The notes: generated by a model not told the origin, from the sequence alone. A stretch of 7,274 nt of DNA from JAVBPR01 sp031549485 (GCA_031549485.1 JAVBPR010000026.1:1-7274), one strand, 5' to 3'; counted from the stretch's first letter, positions 1-6,480 are shown. Translations and numbers: made by a program.

Positions 1-919
1 TTAGTTTGGCAATTTCATTTCCTTTGTAGTCGATAATAGTTAAATTGCCGGGGTCTTCAGGCGCTTGCACAAAACTCCGACCTTCTTTAAATTGATCGGG
101 ATAGCGATCAGGACCAAGCTCGATTACCGTATTGCCGTACCTGTCGATAAATTGCCAGCCTTTTTCGGGATGGAGCACTGCGGCAAGCCCTTCGGAAAAA
201 TCTTGTACGCGCTCATATTGCGGTTCAATAACAACTTTTCCCGTTTTATCAATGAAACCGTATTTCCATTCATCTGTTTGCACGTAAGCTCTAGACTCGT
301 GAAAATCACCTATTGAATTATAGCGCAACGGTTTGATTATTATGTTGCCAAAGGCATCCATAAATCCGGTATCGTAAGGATGATTTCGCTGATAAAAGCT
401 AAACAAACCTTCATTATTATAACCTGCAGTCATAGAATAACGATGGACGCGAAAATCAAATGTAACCATTCCGTTTATATCTATAATTCCATGCCAGCTT
501 TTTGTTGAAGTGGAATTAAAATCTATACGAGTATACGTATCATTAAACCTATGAACACTAATACCACTAACTTTTTCAACATACGACAATATATCATCAT
601 ATATCTCTGTTCCATCCTGAAAGATAAAAGGAATTTCCTTATTGTTTTCATCAATCATTATAGGATCTTTTGTGCCATCTGCATTTTCACGAAATACCAG
701 CCAACGCTCATTTCCAAGATAATATGGCGAATAGATGTCGTAAGGGTTCGGAAACGTTTTCTCCTCCGGTTTGTGATAATTTTCATCGGTTGATTTAAAT
801 ATCCATTGCAGGTCTTCAAAAGGGACAAGCGGCTTTTCCGCTTCATCCACCGAAAAAGCGGGAGTAATAAAAAGAAACAAAAATATCATCGCCATTATAA
901 AGGATACGGCTTTTTTCAA
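1..919 (-). CDS. Exported WG-repeat protein, 3' end beyond the window
   Basis: The frame reads 306 codons from a TTG start at 919-917 and is still open at the left edge. The TTG is chosen because a perfect AAAGGAGG lies 7 bases upstream (927-934) and the next residues form a signal peptide: MKKA, a hydrophobic core, then a probable AFS cleavage site near residue 23. Residues 24-140 show no repeat. From about residue 142 come WG-type beta repeats: GIIDINGMVTF, GFMDAFGNIIIKP, YGFIDKTGKVVIEPQY, QFIDRYGNTVIE and TIIDYKGNEI, with intervening F.E.....V segments. WG-repeat proteins are usually secreted or cell-surface proteins with no catalytic role known to me, and repeat-mediated binding is the common assumption. 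It is transcribed alone from the promoter at 986-1014. The family call is firm; the function is unknown. Confidence 0.88.
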   Translation of the reverse strand, partial: MKKAVSFIMAMIFLFLFITPAFSVDEAEKPLVPFEDLQWIFKSTDENYHKPEEKTFPNPYDIYSPYYLGNERWLVFRENADGTKDPIMIDENNKEIPFIFQDGTEIYDDILSYVEKVSGISVHRFNDTYTRIDFNSTSTKSWHGIIDINGMVTFDFRVHRYSMTAGYNNEGLFSFYQRNHPYDTGFMDAFGNIIIKPLRYNSIGDFHESRAYVQTDEWKYGFIDKTGKVVIEPQYERVQDFSEGLAAVLHPEKGWQFIDRYGNTVIELGPDRYPDQFKEGRSFVQAPEDPGNLTIIDYKGNEIAKL

Positions 920-985
920 GGCAAATCCTCCTTTAATGCAAATTGTATATCCGCAAAAAAATGTGGTTTAAATGTAGTTTATTTA

Positions 986-1014
986 ATTATATACCTCATT
1001 ACAAAGATAATCAA
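986..1014 (-). promoter_or_regulatory. Sigma-A-type promoter for the WG-repeat gene
   Basis: Read on the minus strand, TTGATT (1014-1009) is followed by a 17-base spacer and a perfect TATAAT (991-986). Transcription would start near 979, giving a leader of about 60 bases before the TTG start codon. The box match and spacing are good; this has not been tested experimentally. Confidence 0.65.
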
Positions 1015-1394
1015 AAAATAATTCGGCAAATTATTATTTCACTGCTGTTGCGCCTGAAAGAGGGCTTTACTGCTGGGACGGCTCTTCTGCTCCTGTCAAA
1101 CTTGCCGGCACACTGTCCGCATGTCGAACGGTAGGCCTTTTCGACGATGGTAGCGGCGCTCCCGCTTTCCCGATAGTCGGAACCTATATGGGCGAAGTTT
1201 ATATGTATTTCGGAATGCCGGAAATGCAAAAAATAGCCGAAATTTCCGGACCCATCGACAGTTTCCTGCAAGACGGCTCGAATATCTACATTATGGCAAA
1301 GCATTTGAATCGAATGAAAATTCTAAGGACGGTGGATATGTTTTCGCTGCCTGACATTCCTTCGGATTCACAGAATTTTTATGTGAGAGCATAA
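1011..1394 (+). pseudogene. Probable 3' remnant of a lost gene (beta-propeller-like fragment)
   Basis: A plus-strand frame is open from just after the stop at 1008-1010 to the TAA at 1392-1394, giving 127 codons. It contains protein-like text: YYFTAVAPERGLYCWDGSS, then a GLFDDGSGAPAFPIVGTY stretch, and the C-terminus SDSQNFYVRA. The first ATG (1188) lies deep inside the frame and has no convincing ribosome binding site, and the upstream part has no good start either. The aromatic and WDG-containing pattern recalls beta-propeller blades, but I cannot name a family. A strong plus-strand terminator follows at 1442-1466, which suits the 3' end of a formerly complete gene. The left end of the frame coincides with the -35 region of the oppositely oriented WG gene, so the 5' part was probably deleted or replaced. 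A short gene starting at 1188 (68 residues) is the alternative. Confidence 0.5.
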
Positions 1395-1441
1395 AACGTA
1401 ATAACATTGTCATGTATTTTAAATTAACACTATAAATAAAG

Positions 1442-1466
1442 AAAGAGAGCCGCGAGGCTCTCTTTT
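1442..1466 (+). terminator. Rho-independent terminator
   Basis: AGAGAGCC (1444-1451) pairs with GGCTCTCT (1456-1463) around a GCGA loop. The stem can be extended by flanking A-T pairs, and a T-run follows (1463-1468). It would end transcripts from the remnant at 1011-1394. Confidence 0.85.
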
Positions 1467-1540
1467 TTCTATTCTATTTAGCCCTTCGGTCGCCGTTATA
1501 CAAAATAAAATCATTTTCCCCTTTATTTTAATTAAAATAT

Positions 1541-1549
1541 TGATATAAT
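1541..1549 (+). promoter_or_regulatory. Extended -10 promoter for the 181-residue gene and STAS gene
   Basis: A perfect TATAAT (1544-1549) is preceded by TG one base upstream (1541-1542), the extended -10 arrangement that can work with a poor -35. No clear -35 is seen 16-18 bases upstream. The start would lie near 1556, about 34 bases before the ATG at 1590. Confidence 0.6.
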
Positions 1550-1560
1550 GAATATATAAA

Positions 1561-1605
1561 TTACAAATAAGCGTAACTGGGGGCAAGAAATGTTACAAAT
1601 AAGCG
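1561..1605 (+). repeat. 13-bp direct repeat flanking a start codon
   Basis: TTACAAATAAGCG occurs at 1561-1573 and again, identical, at 1593-1605. The two copies start 32 bases apart and bracket the ribosome binding site and the ATG at 1590. The second copy is inside the coding region. It could be a pair of operator sites or a small duplication. Confidence 0.6.
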
Positions 1606-2135
1606 AAGTTTTCAGCAAAATCGAAGTTGCAGCGGCGGCGTGGAAGCTCAGCCCGAAAGAGACAAACACGCTAAGACTCCTCGGCGAGGAAATGGTCGGG
1701 ATGACCGAAAACATGGTGCATGTCAGTGAGCTTGATTTTTTCGTTAAAAGCGAAGAAAAGAATTTCGAGCTTCATCTCACAGCGAAAGCAGATATAAGTC
1801 CCGAGAAAAAAATTGAGTTTATAGAGGCGAGCACAAATAAGAAAAACGAGAGCGAAAAAGGGTTTAAGGGAAAATTAAAATCGCTTTTTGAGAACCTGCT
1901 TTACAGTGATACAGGAACCGCTCTTGCCTCGTCTTTTTATGGAGTTTACGGTGCGACATCCGGAATAGACCAGACAATTTGGTCGATGGACAGCTATCTT
2001 AAAACCGCGCCGCAAGAAGAGCAGAAAAAGGACTGGGACGGCCTTGAAAAGTCGATTTTAGCGAATTTGGCGGACGATATTATCATCGGGGCAACGACGC
2101 AAGCTGTCGAAATGACCGTTAAAAAATCATTTTAA
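1590..2135 (+). CDS. Putative degenerate anti-sigma-type (HATPase-like) protein, cotranscribed with STAS
   Basis: The protein has 181 residues, no signal peptide and no membrane segment, so it is probably cytoplasmic. Residues 10-42 (an A-rich helix, then LRLLGEEMVGM and ENM) resemble the first helices and N-box region of RsbW/SpoIIAB-type ATPase domains. The acidic pair E33-E34 is present, but the Asn expected four residues later is Met or Gly. Residues 47-70 (FFVKSEEKNFELHLTA) fit the following strands. No clear G1 (DxGxG) or G2 box is visible, so kinase activity is doubtful. Residues 80-104 (EASTNKKNESEKGFKGKL) are polar and look conserved-type. Residues 105-181 are amphipathic and unrecognised. 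The ATG follows a moderate GGGGG ribosome binding site. The STAS gene begins 24 bases after the stop, and this pairing is the main support for a partner-switching role. Calling it simply hypothetical would also be defensible. Confidence 0.55.
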   Translation: MLQISEVFSKIEVAAAAWKLSPKETNTLRLLGEEMVGMTENMVHVSELDFFVKSEEKNFELHLTAKADISPEKKIEFIEASTNKKNESEKGFKGKLKSLFENLLYSDTGTALASSFYGVYGATSGIDQTIWSMDSYLKTAPQEEQKKDWDGLEKSILANLADDIIIGATTQAVEMTVKKSF

Positions 2136-2159
2136 AATTAAATATTAAAGGAGATTAAT

Positions 2160-2456
2160 ATGAATATCGTAAAAACCGGCGATGACAAAAAGTTGACCAT
2201 CGCTCTTGAGGGAAGGCTTGACACAACGACCGCTCCGGCGCTTGAAACCGAGATAAACGCAATTGCCGAAACCGTAGACGAGCTTACCCTTGACTTATCC
2301 GCGCTTGATTATCTTTCTTCTGCCGGGCTTCGCGTAATTCTTGCCGCGCAGAAAAAAATGAGCAAACAGGGCGCGATGGTAGTTACAAATGTTAACGAAA
2401 CAATTATGGAAGTTTTCGAAATCACCGGATTTGCTGATATACTCACAATCAAATAA
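2160..2456 (+). CDS. STAS-domain anti-sigma-factor antagonist (SpoIIAA/RsbV-like)
   Basis: At 98 residues this is the usual length for a single-domain STAS antagonist, and the domain fills the protein. Residues 11-24 (KLTIALEGRLDTTT) form the first strands with the typical G.LD motif. Residues 42-60 (LTLDLSALDYLSSAGLRVI) carry the hallmark phosphorylation loop, with Ser54 in SSAG at the position of the phosphorylated serine of SpoIIAA and RsbV. Residues 72-93 (AMVVTNVNETIMEVFEITG) match the usual C-terminal part. In known systems the dephosphorylated form binds an RsbW/SpoIIAB-type kinase and frees a sigma factor. Here no sigma factor or PP2C-type phosphatase gene is present in the window; the nearby HATPase-like partners are the upstream 181-residue protein and the C-terminal domain of the ABC ATPase. 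An AAGGAG (2148-2153) precedes the ATG by 6 bases. It is cotranscribed with the upstream gene. Confidence 0.92.
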   Translation: MNIVKTGDDKKLTIALEGRLDTTTAPALETEINAIAETVDELTLDLSALDYLSSAGLRVILAAQKKMSKQGAMVVTNVNETIMEVFEITGFADILTIK

Positions 2457-2464
2457 TCGAACAT

Positions 2465-2499
2465 AAAAAAGCCCGAAGCGTTACGCTTCGGGCTTTTTT
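2465..2499. terminator. Bidirectional terminator between convergent genes
   Basis: GCCCGAAGCG (2471-2480) pairs perfectly with CGCTTCGGGC (2484-2493) around a 3-base loop. A6 lies on the left and T6 on the right. It can end the STAS transcript on the plus strand and the ABC operon on the minus strand; it lies 8 bases from each stop codon. Confidence 0.95.
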
Positions 2500-2506
2500 G
2501 CGTTAT

Positions 2507-3343
2507 TTATTTTTTAACAAGCATTGCGGCTCTGTCGAAAATCAGATAGGGCTTTGAAAATACAACGTTCGGGAAAACCGATTTAATGGTATTTTCGGAA
2601 TCGAGATTTTTATTTAGAACCTGGAAGAAAATAAGGTCGACTTTTCCGGAGACAAGGGCGGTGAATTTTGCTTCGTTTGAAATCTGCTTGATTTCAAAAT
2701 TCACGTTTAGCTTCTTTGAAAGAAGGGTGAGAACTTCGATTGAATAGCCCACCGATTTGCCGTTTGCAGCTATGTAATCAATAGGTGGAATGTCGCCCGA
2801 AACGCCGACAATAATGGTCGCTGCGCCGTCGATTTTCGGAATTTCCGCGCCCGCGATTGAAGACGGATCTTTAAGGTCGGTCGTGTATTTCTTTTTAAGA
2901 GCGTCCAAAGTTCCGTCGGCGGTAAGCTCGTCGATTGCGGCGTCAAGAGCGGCGCCGAACTCGGCTTTATCGCCGAGATACGAGAAATGAACCGTGTTTT
3001 TAGTTTCGGTTATCGGCGGAAAAATTGCGAGGAGATCGCTGTTTTGTTTTTCAAAAAATTCCGCCGAGAAATCGGGAAGCATAACGGCGTCAACCTGACC
3101 GCTTTTCAGAGCGGCGACAGCGGAGGAAGAAGTATCGAAAAATTTGAAATCTTTAAGCGCAATCGTATATCTTTCTTCAACTGCCGCTTTGAAATTCTGC
3201 GCGGGAATAGGGCTTGCGGGCTGTGCAACAATTTTTTCATTCAAATCCGAATATGCTGTGATTTTAATAACCTGCGAGCTGCAACCCGAAAAAATTACCA
3301 CTGCGAGTAAAAGAGAAATAGCCATACAAATTTTCTTTTTCAT
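2507..3343 (-). CDS. Lipoprotein solute-binding protein of amino-acid ABC importer, halves apparently circularly permuted
   Basis: The 278-residue protein begins with a lipoprotein signal peptide (MKKK, hydrophobic core, lipobox FSGC with Cys21), so it is anchored outside the membrane. It belongs to the SBP_bac_3 class (HisJ/GlnH-like), but the order of the halves is unusual. Residues 30-155 read like the second lobe and C-terminal helix: SDLNEKIVAQ, ALKSGQVDAVMLPD, then DGTLDALKKKY, which normally ends such proteins. Residues 176-278 read like the first lobe: IIVGVSGDIPPIDYIAANGK, VGYSIEVLTLLSKKL, ALVSGKVDLIF and FSKPY, and the protein stops at AMLVKK, where lobe two would normally follow. 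The Arg that usually follows the lobe-one T.T motif and binds the ligand carboxylate is not apparent, so the ligand cannot be predicted. The gene starts 16 bases after the ATPase stop with an AAAGGGGA site, as the last gene of the operon. Confidence 0.85.
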   Translation of the reverse strand: MKKKICMAISLLLAVVIFSGCSSQVIKITAYSDLNEKIVAQPASPIPAQNFKAAVEERYTIALKDFKFFDTSSSAVAALKSGQVDAVMLPDFSAEFFEKQNSDLLAIFPPITETKNTVHFSYLGDKAEFGAALDAAIDELTADGTLDALKKKYTTDLKDPSSIAGAEIPKIDGAATIIVGVSGDIPPIDYIAANGKSVGYSIEVLTLLSKKLNVNFEIKQISNEAKFTALVSGKVDLIFFQVLNKNLDSENTIKSVFPNVVFSKPYLIFDRAAMLVKK

Positions 3344-3359
3344 AAAAATCCCCTTTGCT

Positions 3360-4448
3360 TTAATATAAAAATATTTTCAAAATATTTTTGCCGTTTTCAT
3401 AGGAAAAAGCAACTTCTTTTCCGAGTTTATTTATCATAATTATGCCTAAATCATCGGTATCGGATAAAGACCACGGACAAAATTCTTTCCCGGCATATTC
3501 CGCGGTGATAATTACCTTTCCGTCTTTTTCGGAGTACTCGATTTTTATTGACAAATCCGGTTCGCCGAGAAAGAAATCACGGAATAAAAGCATAATAATT
3601 TCTTCGATAATAAGCTCGATGCTATTTATCGCTTTCTTTTCCATGCCGTATTTTATACAAAACTGCTCTATTTTAGCGTTCATAGCAACGATGTCAAAGC
3701 CTTTTGAAACAATATACTCCTCAAAAACCTTGAGTTTCTTTATAAAGGCGATTGTTTTAGGCTTTTGCGGATTATGAAAAATCTGTTCCGGCGAGCCTTC
3801 TTCATAAATGCCGTGTTCATCCATATAAAAAACGCGGTTTGAAAATTCCTCGGCAAAAGCCATCTCGTGGGTAACGATTATCATTGTAAGCCCTGTTTTG
3901 ACGAGCTTGCGGATAATCGCCAGAACTTCGCCGACCATGGTGGGATCAAGGGCGGAAGTCGGCTCGTCGAAAAGGATAATATCGGGATTCATCGCAAGGC
4001 AACGCGCAATGGCAACCCTTTGTTGCTGGCCGCCGGAAAGGGTAGCGGGGAAAGCGGAAGCCTTATCCGAAAGCCCGACAAGGGCGAGAAGCTCGTTTGC
4101 TTTTTCTTCCGCTTCTTTTTTTGATAAACCGAGGGCGTGCATTGGCGCAAGGGTTATGTTATCTTTTACCGACAAATGCGCGAAGAGGTTAAAATCCTGA
4201 TACACCATGCCCATTTTTTGCCGCACAAGATTCAAATTAACACCTTTTTTAGTAATATCCTGTCCGCCGACGATAACGCTGCCTTCGGTGGGATTTTCAA
4301 GCATTGCGATGCATCGCAAAAAAACGCTTTTGCCGGTGCCGGACGGACCGATTATGGCGACACAGTCGCCTTTATTTATATTCGCGTTAAGATTTTTCAG
4401 AACCGAAAAATCGCCGAAACTTTTGGAAAGGCCTTTTATTTCAAGCAT
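3360..4448 (-). CDS. Amino-acid-type ABC importer ATPase with C-terminal RsbW/SpoIIAB-like domain
   Basis: The protein has 362 residues when started at the ATG at 4448-4446; an upstream ATG at 4499 would add 17 residues that overlap the permease and do not fit the family. Residues 1-240 are a complete GlnQ/HisP-type ATPase: Walker A GPSGTGKS 34-41, Q-loop Gln84, signature LSGGQQQR 137-144, Walker B IILFDEP with Asp161 and Glu162, and His194. The family usually ends near residue 240-250. Residues 242-362 are extra and resemble an anti-sigma ATPase fold: helix IELIIEEII (277-285), strands SIKIEY and KVIITAEY, GKEFCPW at the G1 position, then DLGIIMINKL and YENGKNILKIFLY, close to the usual G2 and C-terminal strands. 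The N-box Asn and G1 Asp seem to be replaced (Met/Leu and Tyr), so this domain may bind a partner without being a kinase. The start overlaps the permease stop by 8 bases, suggesting translational coupling. Confidence 0.92.
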   Translation of the reverse strand: MLEIKGLSKSFGDFSVLKNLNANINKGDCVAIIGPSGTGKSVFLRCIAMLENPTEGSVIVGGQDITKKGVNLNLVRQKMGMVYQDFNLFAHLSVKDNITLAPMHALGLSKKEAEEKANELLALVGLSDKASAFPATLSGGQQQRVAIARCLAMNPDIILFDEPTSALDPTMVGEVLAIIRKLVKTGLTMIIVTHEMAFAEEFSNRVFYMDEHGIYEEGSPEQIFHNPQKPKTIAFIKKLKVFEEYIVSKGFDIVAMNAKIEQFCIKYGMEKKAINSIELIIEEIIMLLFRDFFLGEPDLSIKIEYSEKDGKVIITAEYAGKEFCPWSLSDTDDLGIIMINKLGKEVAFSYENGKNILKIFLY

Positions 4449-5091
4449 TCTTTTTCCGCCTTTCGTAGAAAATTCCGTAAACCGCATAAGACAAGGCAAG
4501 ATATAGAATTATACCGATAAACAGCGAAAGAAAAGGATTCCCGATGCGGTTTCCGATGCTGTTTACCGTTCTGGTAAGGTCGGTTATCGAAACATATCCG
4601 ACAACCGAAGTCCACTGGATTAGGCTGATTATCGCGTTTTGATATACCGGCCTTGCGATTTTATAGGACTGCGGAAGAAGAATAAGGCGGAAGGCCTGGA
4701 ATTTTGTAAGCCCGAGCATTCTGCCTGCTTCTATCTGCTTCTTGTTTACCGCTGTTATTGCCGAATACATGATTTCGGCGATATGCGCGCCGCTGTTGAG
4801 CCCGAATCCCAAGAAAGCGACTAACATAGGATCTATCCGGATGTTTGCGAAAACGACATAATAAAGAATCATCAAAAGCAGCACGATGGGACTGCCGCGC
4901 AAAATAGCTATAACGAATTTTGCGATAAAACTTATAGCTTTTTTCTTTGACATTTTCGCAAAACACAGAAGCCCGCCGAAAATCGTGCCGATAAGAAGGC
5001 CGAGCGCGGAAATCAAAACGGTGGTCCAAAGACCTTGCAGAATATAAAGAGCGGCTCCGTCCGCAAATAAAGTTTTAAAAATATTTCCCAT
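4441..5091 (-). CDS. Amino-acid-type ABC importer permease (HisM/GlnP class)
   Basis: The 216-residue length is normal for this class. It forms the membrane channel with the ATPase encoded immediately downstream. The N-terminus carries the typical LQGLWTTVLIS (residues 18-28). RGSPIVLLLMILYY (65-78) is the conserved segment after the first cytoplasmic loop. The cytoplasmic coupling loop that contacts the ATPase reads EAGRMLGL (121-128), followed by LLPQ (138-141). Hydrophobic segments lie at about 14-45, 57-82, 87-100, 150-170 and 186-208. The ATG at 5091 has an AAGGTGA site about 5 bases upstream. It is the first gene of a permease-ATPase-binding protein operon read on the minus strand. A polar amino acid substrate is the family expectation, not something shown by the sequence. 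Confidence 0.93.
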   Translation of the reverse strand: MGNIFKTLFADGAALYILQGLWTTVLISALGLLIGTIFGGLLCFAKMSKKKAISFIAKFVIAILRGSPIVLLLMILYYVVFANIRIDPMLVAFLGFGLNSGAHIAEIMYSAITAVNKKQIEAGRMLGLTKFQAFRLILLPQSYKIARPVYQNAIISLIQWTSVVGYVSITDLTRTVNSIGNRIGNPFLSLFIGIILYLALSYAVYGIFYERRKKNA

Positions 5092-5234
5092 ATAATCACC
5101 TTGAAAAAGTTATTTACAAGAAAATTAGTGCTTGTTAAAATTCCGGCAAATGCCGGAAAATCGCAAAGATTTAAAACAAAACCGGCAGAGCGCGCGTCAC
5201 GAACTTTTCGCGCCGGTCACACGAAAATATATCT
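5092..5234 (-). promoter_or_regulatory. Structured leader of the ABC operon with four mutually complementary segments
   Basis: The predicted 143-base leader contains, in transcript order, ACCGGC (5217-5212), TGCCGGT (5187-5181), TTCCGGCA (5158-5151) and TGCCGGAA (5148-5141). Segments 1 and 2, 2 and 3, and 3 and 4 can each pair, which is the layout expected of alternative hairpins. The 3-4 hairpin has 8 perfect pairs and a 2-base gap, followed by only AATTTTAA, so it would be a weak terminator at best. I do not recognise a known riboswitch. It could equally be an operator plus chance GC-rich pairing. Confidence 0.35.
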
Positions 5235-5240
5235 ATAAAT

Positions 5241-5269
5241 ATTATAAGACATTTTGTGACAAACCGCAA
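5241..5269 (-). promoter_or_regulatory. Possible promoter of the ABC operon
   Basis: On the minus strand a perfect TATAAT (5246-5241) follows TTGCGG (5269-5264) with a 17-base spacer. The -35 matches the consensus only in TTG, and it lies inside the 32-bp repeat next to the terminator of the preceding gene. Transcription would start near 5234. Confidence 0.5.
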
Positions 5270-5290
5270 GGCGAAAAAAGAAGCGGAGGC
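5259..5290. repeat. 32-bp direct repeat, copy 1
   Basis: This sequence is identical over 32 bases to 6481-6512. It consists of ACAAACCGCAAGGCG followed by A6 and the left arm GAAGCGGAGGC of a terminator stem. The copies bracket the GLUG lipoprotein gene in the same orientation. Confidence 0.85.
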
Positions 5291-5310
5291 TTTTGCCTCC
5301 GCTTCTTTTT
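5275..5310 (-). terminator. Terminator of the GLUG lipoprotein gene
   Basis: A perfect 16-bp stem (5275-5290 with 5295-5310) has a 4-base loop and core GAAGCGGAGGC/GCCTCCGCTTC. A-rich and T-rich ends let it work on both strands. On the minus strand it lies 5 bases after the stop codon of the GLUG gene. Confidence 0.93.
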
Positions 5311-5315
5311 CATAA

Positions 5316-6413
5316 TCAAATGAAATTATCAATATTTTGCCAGCAAAAAATCGGCAAATAAAGTTTGCTTTTTTCAAACATCCAAGGGGAGTCTTCGGTT
5401 ACCCCGAAAGAAAAGGAAATTCGGCTGAAATCATCTTCGCTGATCCAGTCATGCGAAATAGTAAAATCTTTTCCGTATTCGACTTCTTTTGAAGAGGTTA
5501 TATTAGGCTGAGGATATGCATAGTTGTTTTCTAAAGCATTCGGATTTTTTTCATATTTTTCATAGTTTCCACAAATGCGGTTAAGCTTTGCCGCCGATCC
5601 GCCGGTAATTGACTTATTAAGTGCGGCGCAGTTTTTAACTTTACACATAAGAATTACTTCGCCAACGATTCCACCCGCATTGCCTTTTTCAACATATATG
5701 TTACCGGAAGCATAGCATTTGTCTGCCGACCCACTGCCGATAATTCCTCCGATACGGCTAAGTTCGCTTCCGCCGCTTACTTTAATATCACCCAAAGAGT
5801 AGCAGTTTTCTACCAATCCGTGCCCTGCGATCCCGCCTACAGACATGGAATTGCCTGAAACATCTATTAAAACATCAGTTGAACAATTCTTTATATAGGC
5901 TTGACTATTAGCTGCGATCCCGCCAACCCATGCAACCATTGAAACAGGTTTGATTTCACCTTTAACTGTTAAATTTTTAATAAGCGAGTTCACATCGCAC
6001 TTTCCAAAAACGCCCGCCATAGGTGGCGTGTTACTTATTTCGGTTGACTGTTTTATAAAATCTTCATCAAAAGTGCGAATGGTTATTATATGGCCATATC
6101 CGTCAAAAACTCCTCTGAAAGAGGCAGATGTTTCTATTTCGTTTGAAAATTTTTTATAAATAATATTTCTTCCGTTTCCTATCGGGATATGCTTTTCAAG
6201 CGTGATATCCGCTACAAGACGATAATGGGCTGAAAGACTTTCATAAGAGTCATTTATGCTTTGAAATTGCTCGGCGGTAGAAACAAGAAAGGGATCAAAA
6301 AGAGTACCTGCTCCGGACATTGCTTTCGGAGCAGCAGAATCTTTTGCGGCACAACTCGAAAACAATCCGGTAATAAGAGTAAAAGTAAAAATTATAACTA
6401 AAATCTTTTTCAT
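5316..6413 (-). CDS. GLUG-repeat surface lipoprotein
   Basis: The 365-residue protein starts with a lipoprotein signal peptide and lipobox FSSC (Cys21), so it should be membrane-anchored outside the cell. SGAGTLFDPFLVSTAEQF (33-50) is the usual entry motif of GLUG proteins, and FRGVFDGYGHIITI (99-112) is typical of their first beta-helix coil. Repeats follow at about 27-29 residue spacing: IKNLTVKG (145), IKNCSTD with Cys177, VENCYSLGDI with Cys204, DKCYASGNI with Cys233 and VKNCAALN with Cys262, separated by GGIAG, GGIIG and GGIVG turns. The Cys residues would stack in a right-handed beta-helix. The C-terminal WMFEKSKLYLPIF resembles the closing segment of such proteins. Surface binding or adhesion is a common assumption; no activity can be assigned. 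An AAGGAAA site precedes the ATG. It is a single-gene unit with its own terminator. Confidence 0.87.
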   Translation of the reverse strand: MKKILVIIFTFTLITGLFSSCAAKDSAAPKAMSGAGTLFDPFLVSTAEQFQSINDSYESLSAHYRLVADITLEKHIPIGNGRNIIYKKFSNEIETSASFRGVFDGYGHIITIRTFDEDFIKQSTEISNTPPMAGVFGKCDVNSLIKNLTVKGEIKPVSMVAWVGGIAANSQAYIKNCSTDVLIDVSGNSMSVGGIAGHGLVENCYSLGDIKVSGGSELSRIGGIIGSGSADKCYASGNIYVEKGNAGGIVGEVILMCKVKNCAALNKSITGGSAAKLNRICGNYEKYEKNPNALENNYAYPQPNITSSKEVEYGKDFTISHDWISEDDFSRISFSFGVTEDSPWMFEKSKLYLPIFCWQNIDNFI

Positions 6414-6443
6414 GCTATTTCCTTTTTTTAAACTGTTTTATTA

Positions 6444-6473
6444 TTTAGACGTTGAAACTAATAATAAGTTCAA
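6444..6473 (-). promoter_or_regulatory. Possible promoter of the GLUG gene
   Basis: On the minus strand TTGAAC (6473-6468) and TCTAAA (6449-6444) are separated by 18 bases, giving a leader of about 25 bases. Both boxes are imperfect. Confidence 0.35.
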
Positions 6474-6480
6474 AATAAAT

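Noticed and set aside
1011..1304. 97-codon minus-strand frame starting at 1304
   Set aside because: It is antisense to the more protein-like plus-strand frame, has no ribosome binding site, and its composition (Cys, Arg and His rich) looks like a shadow frame.
1407..1436. Promoter-like TTGTCA, 18 bases, TATAAA on the plus strand
   Set aside because: Transcription would begin at the terminator stem starting at 1442 and end at once; the region is AT-rich and chance matches are likely.
2987..3310. 107-codon plus-strand frame inside the solute-binding protein gene
   Set aside because: It lies opposite a gene with clear family motifs, and its Arg, Phe and Cys rich composition is typical of a shadow.
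4449..4499. Upstream ATG giving the ABC ATPase 17 extra N-terminal residues
   Set aside because: The extra residues overlap the permease gene and precede the normal family start MLEIKGLSKSFG; the ATG at 4448 has a ribosome binding site and an ATG/TGA-type overlap typical of coupled genes.
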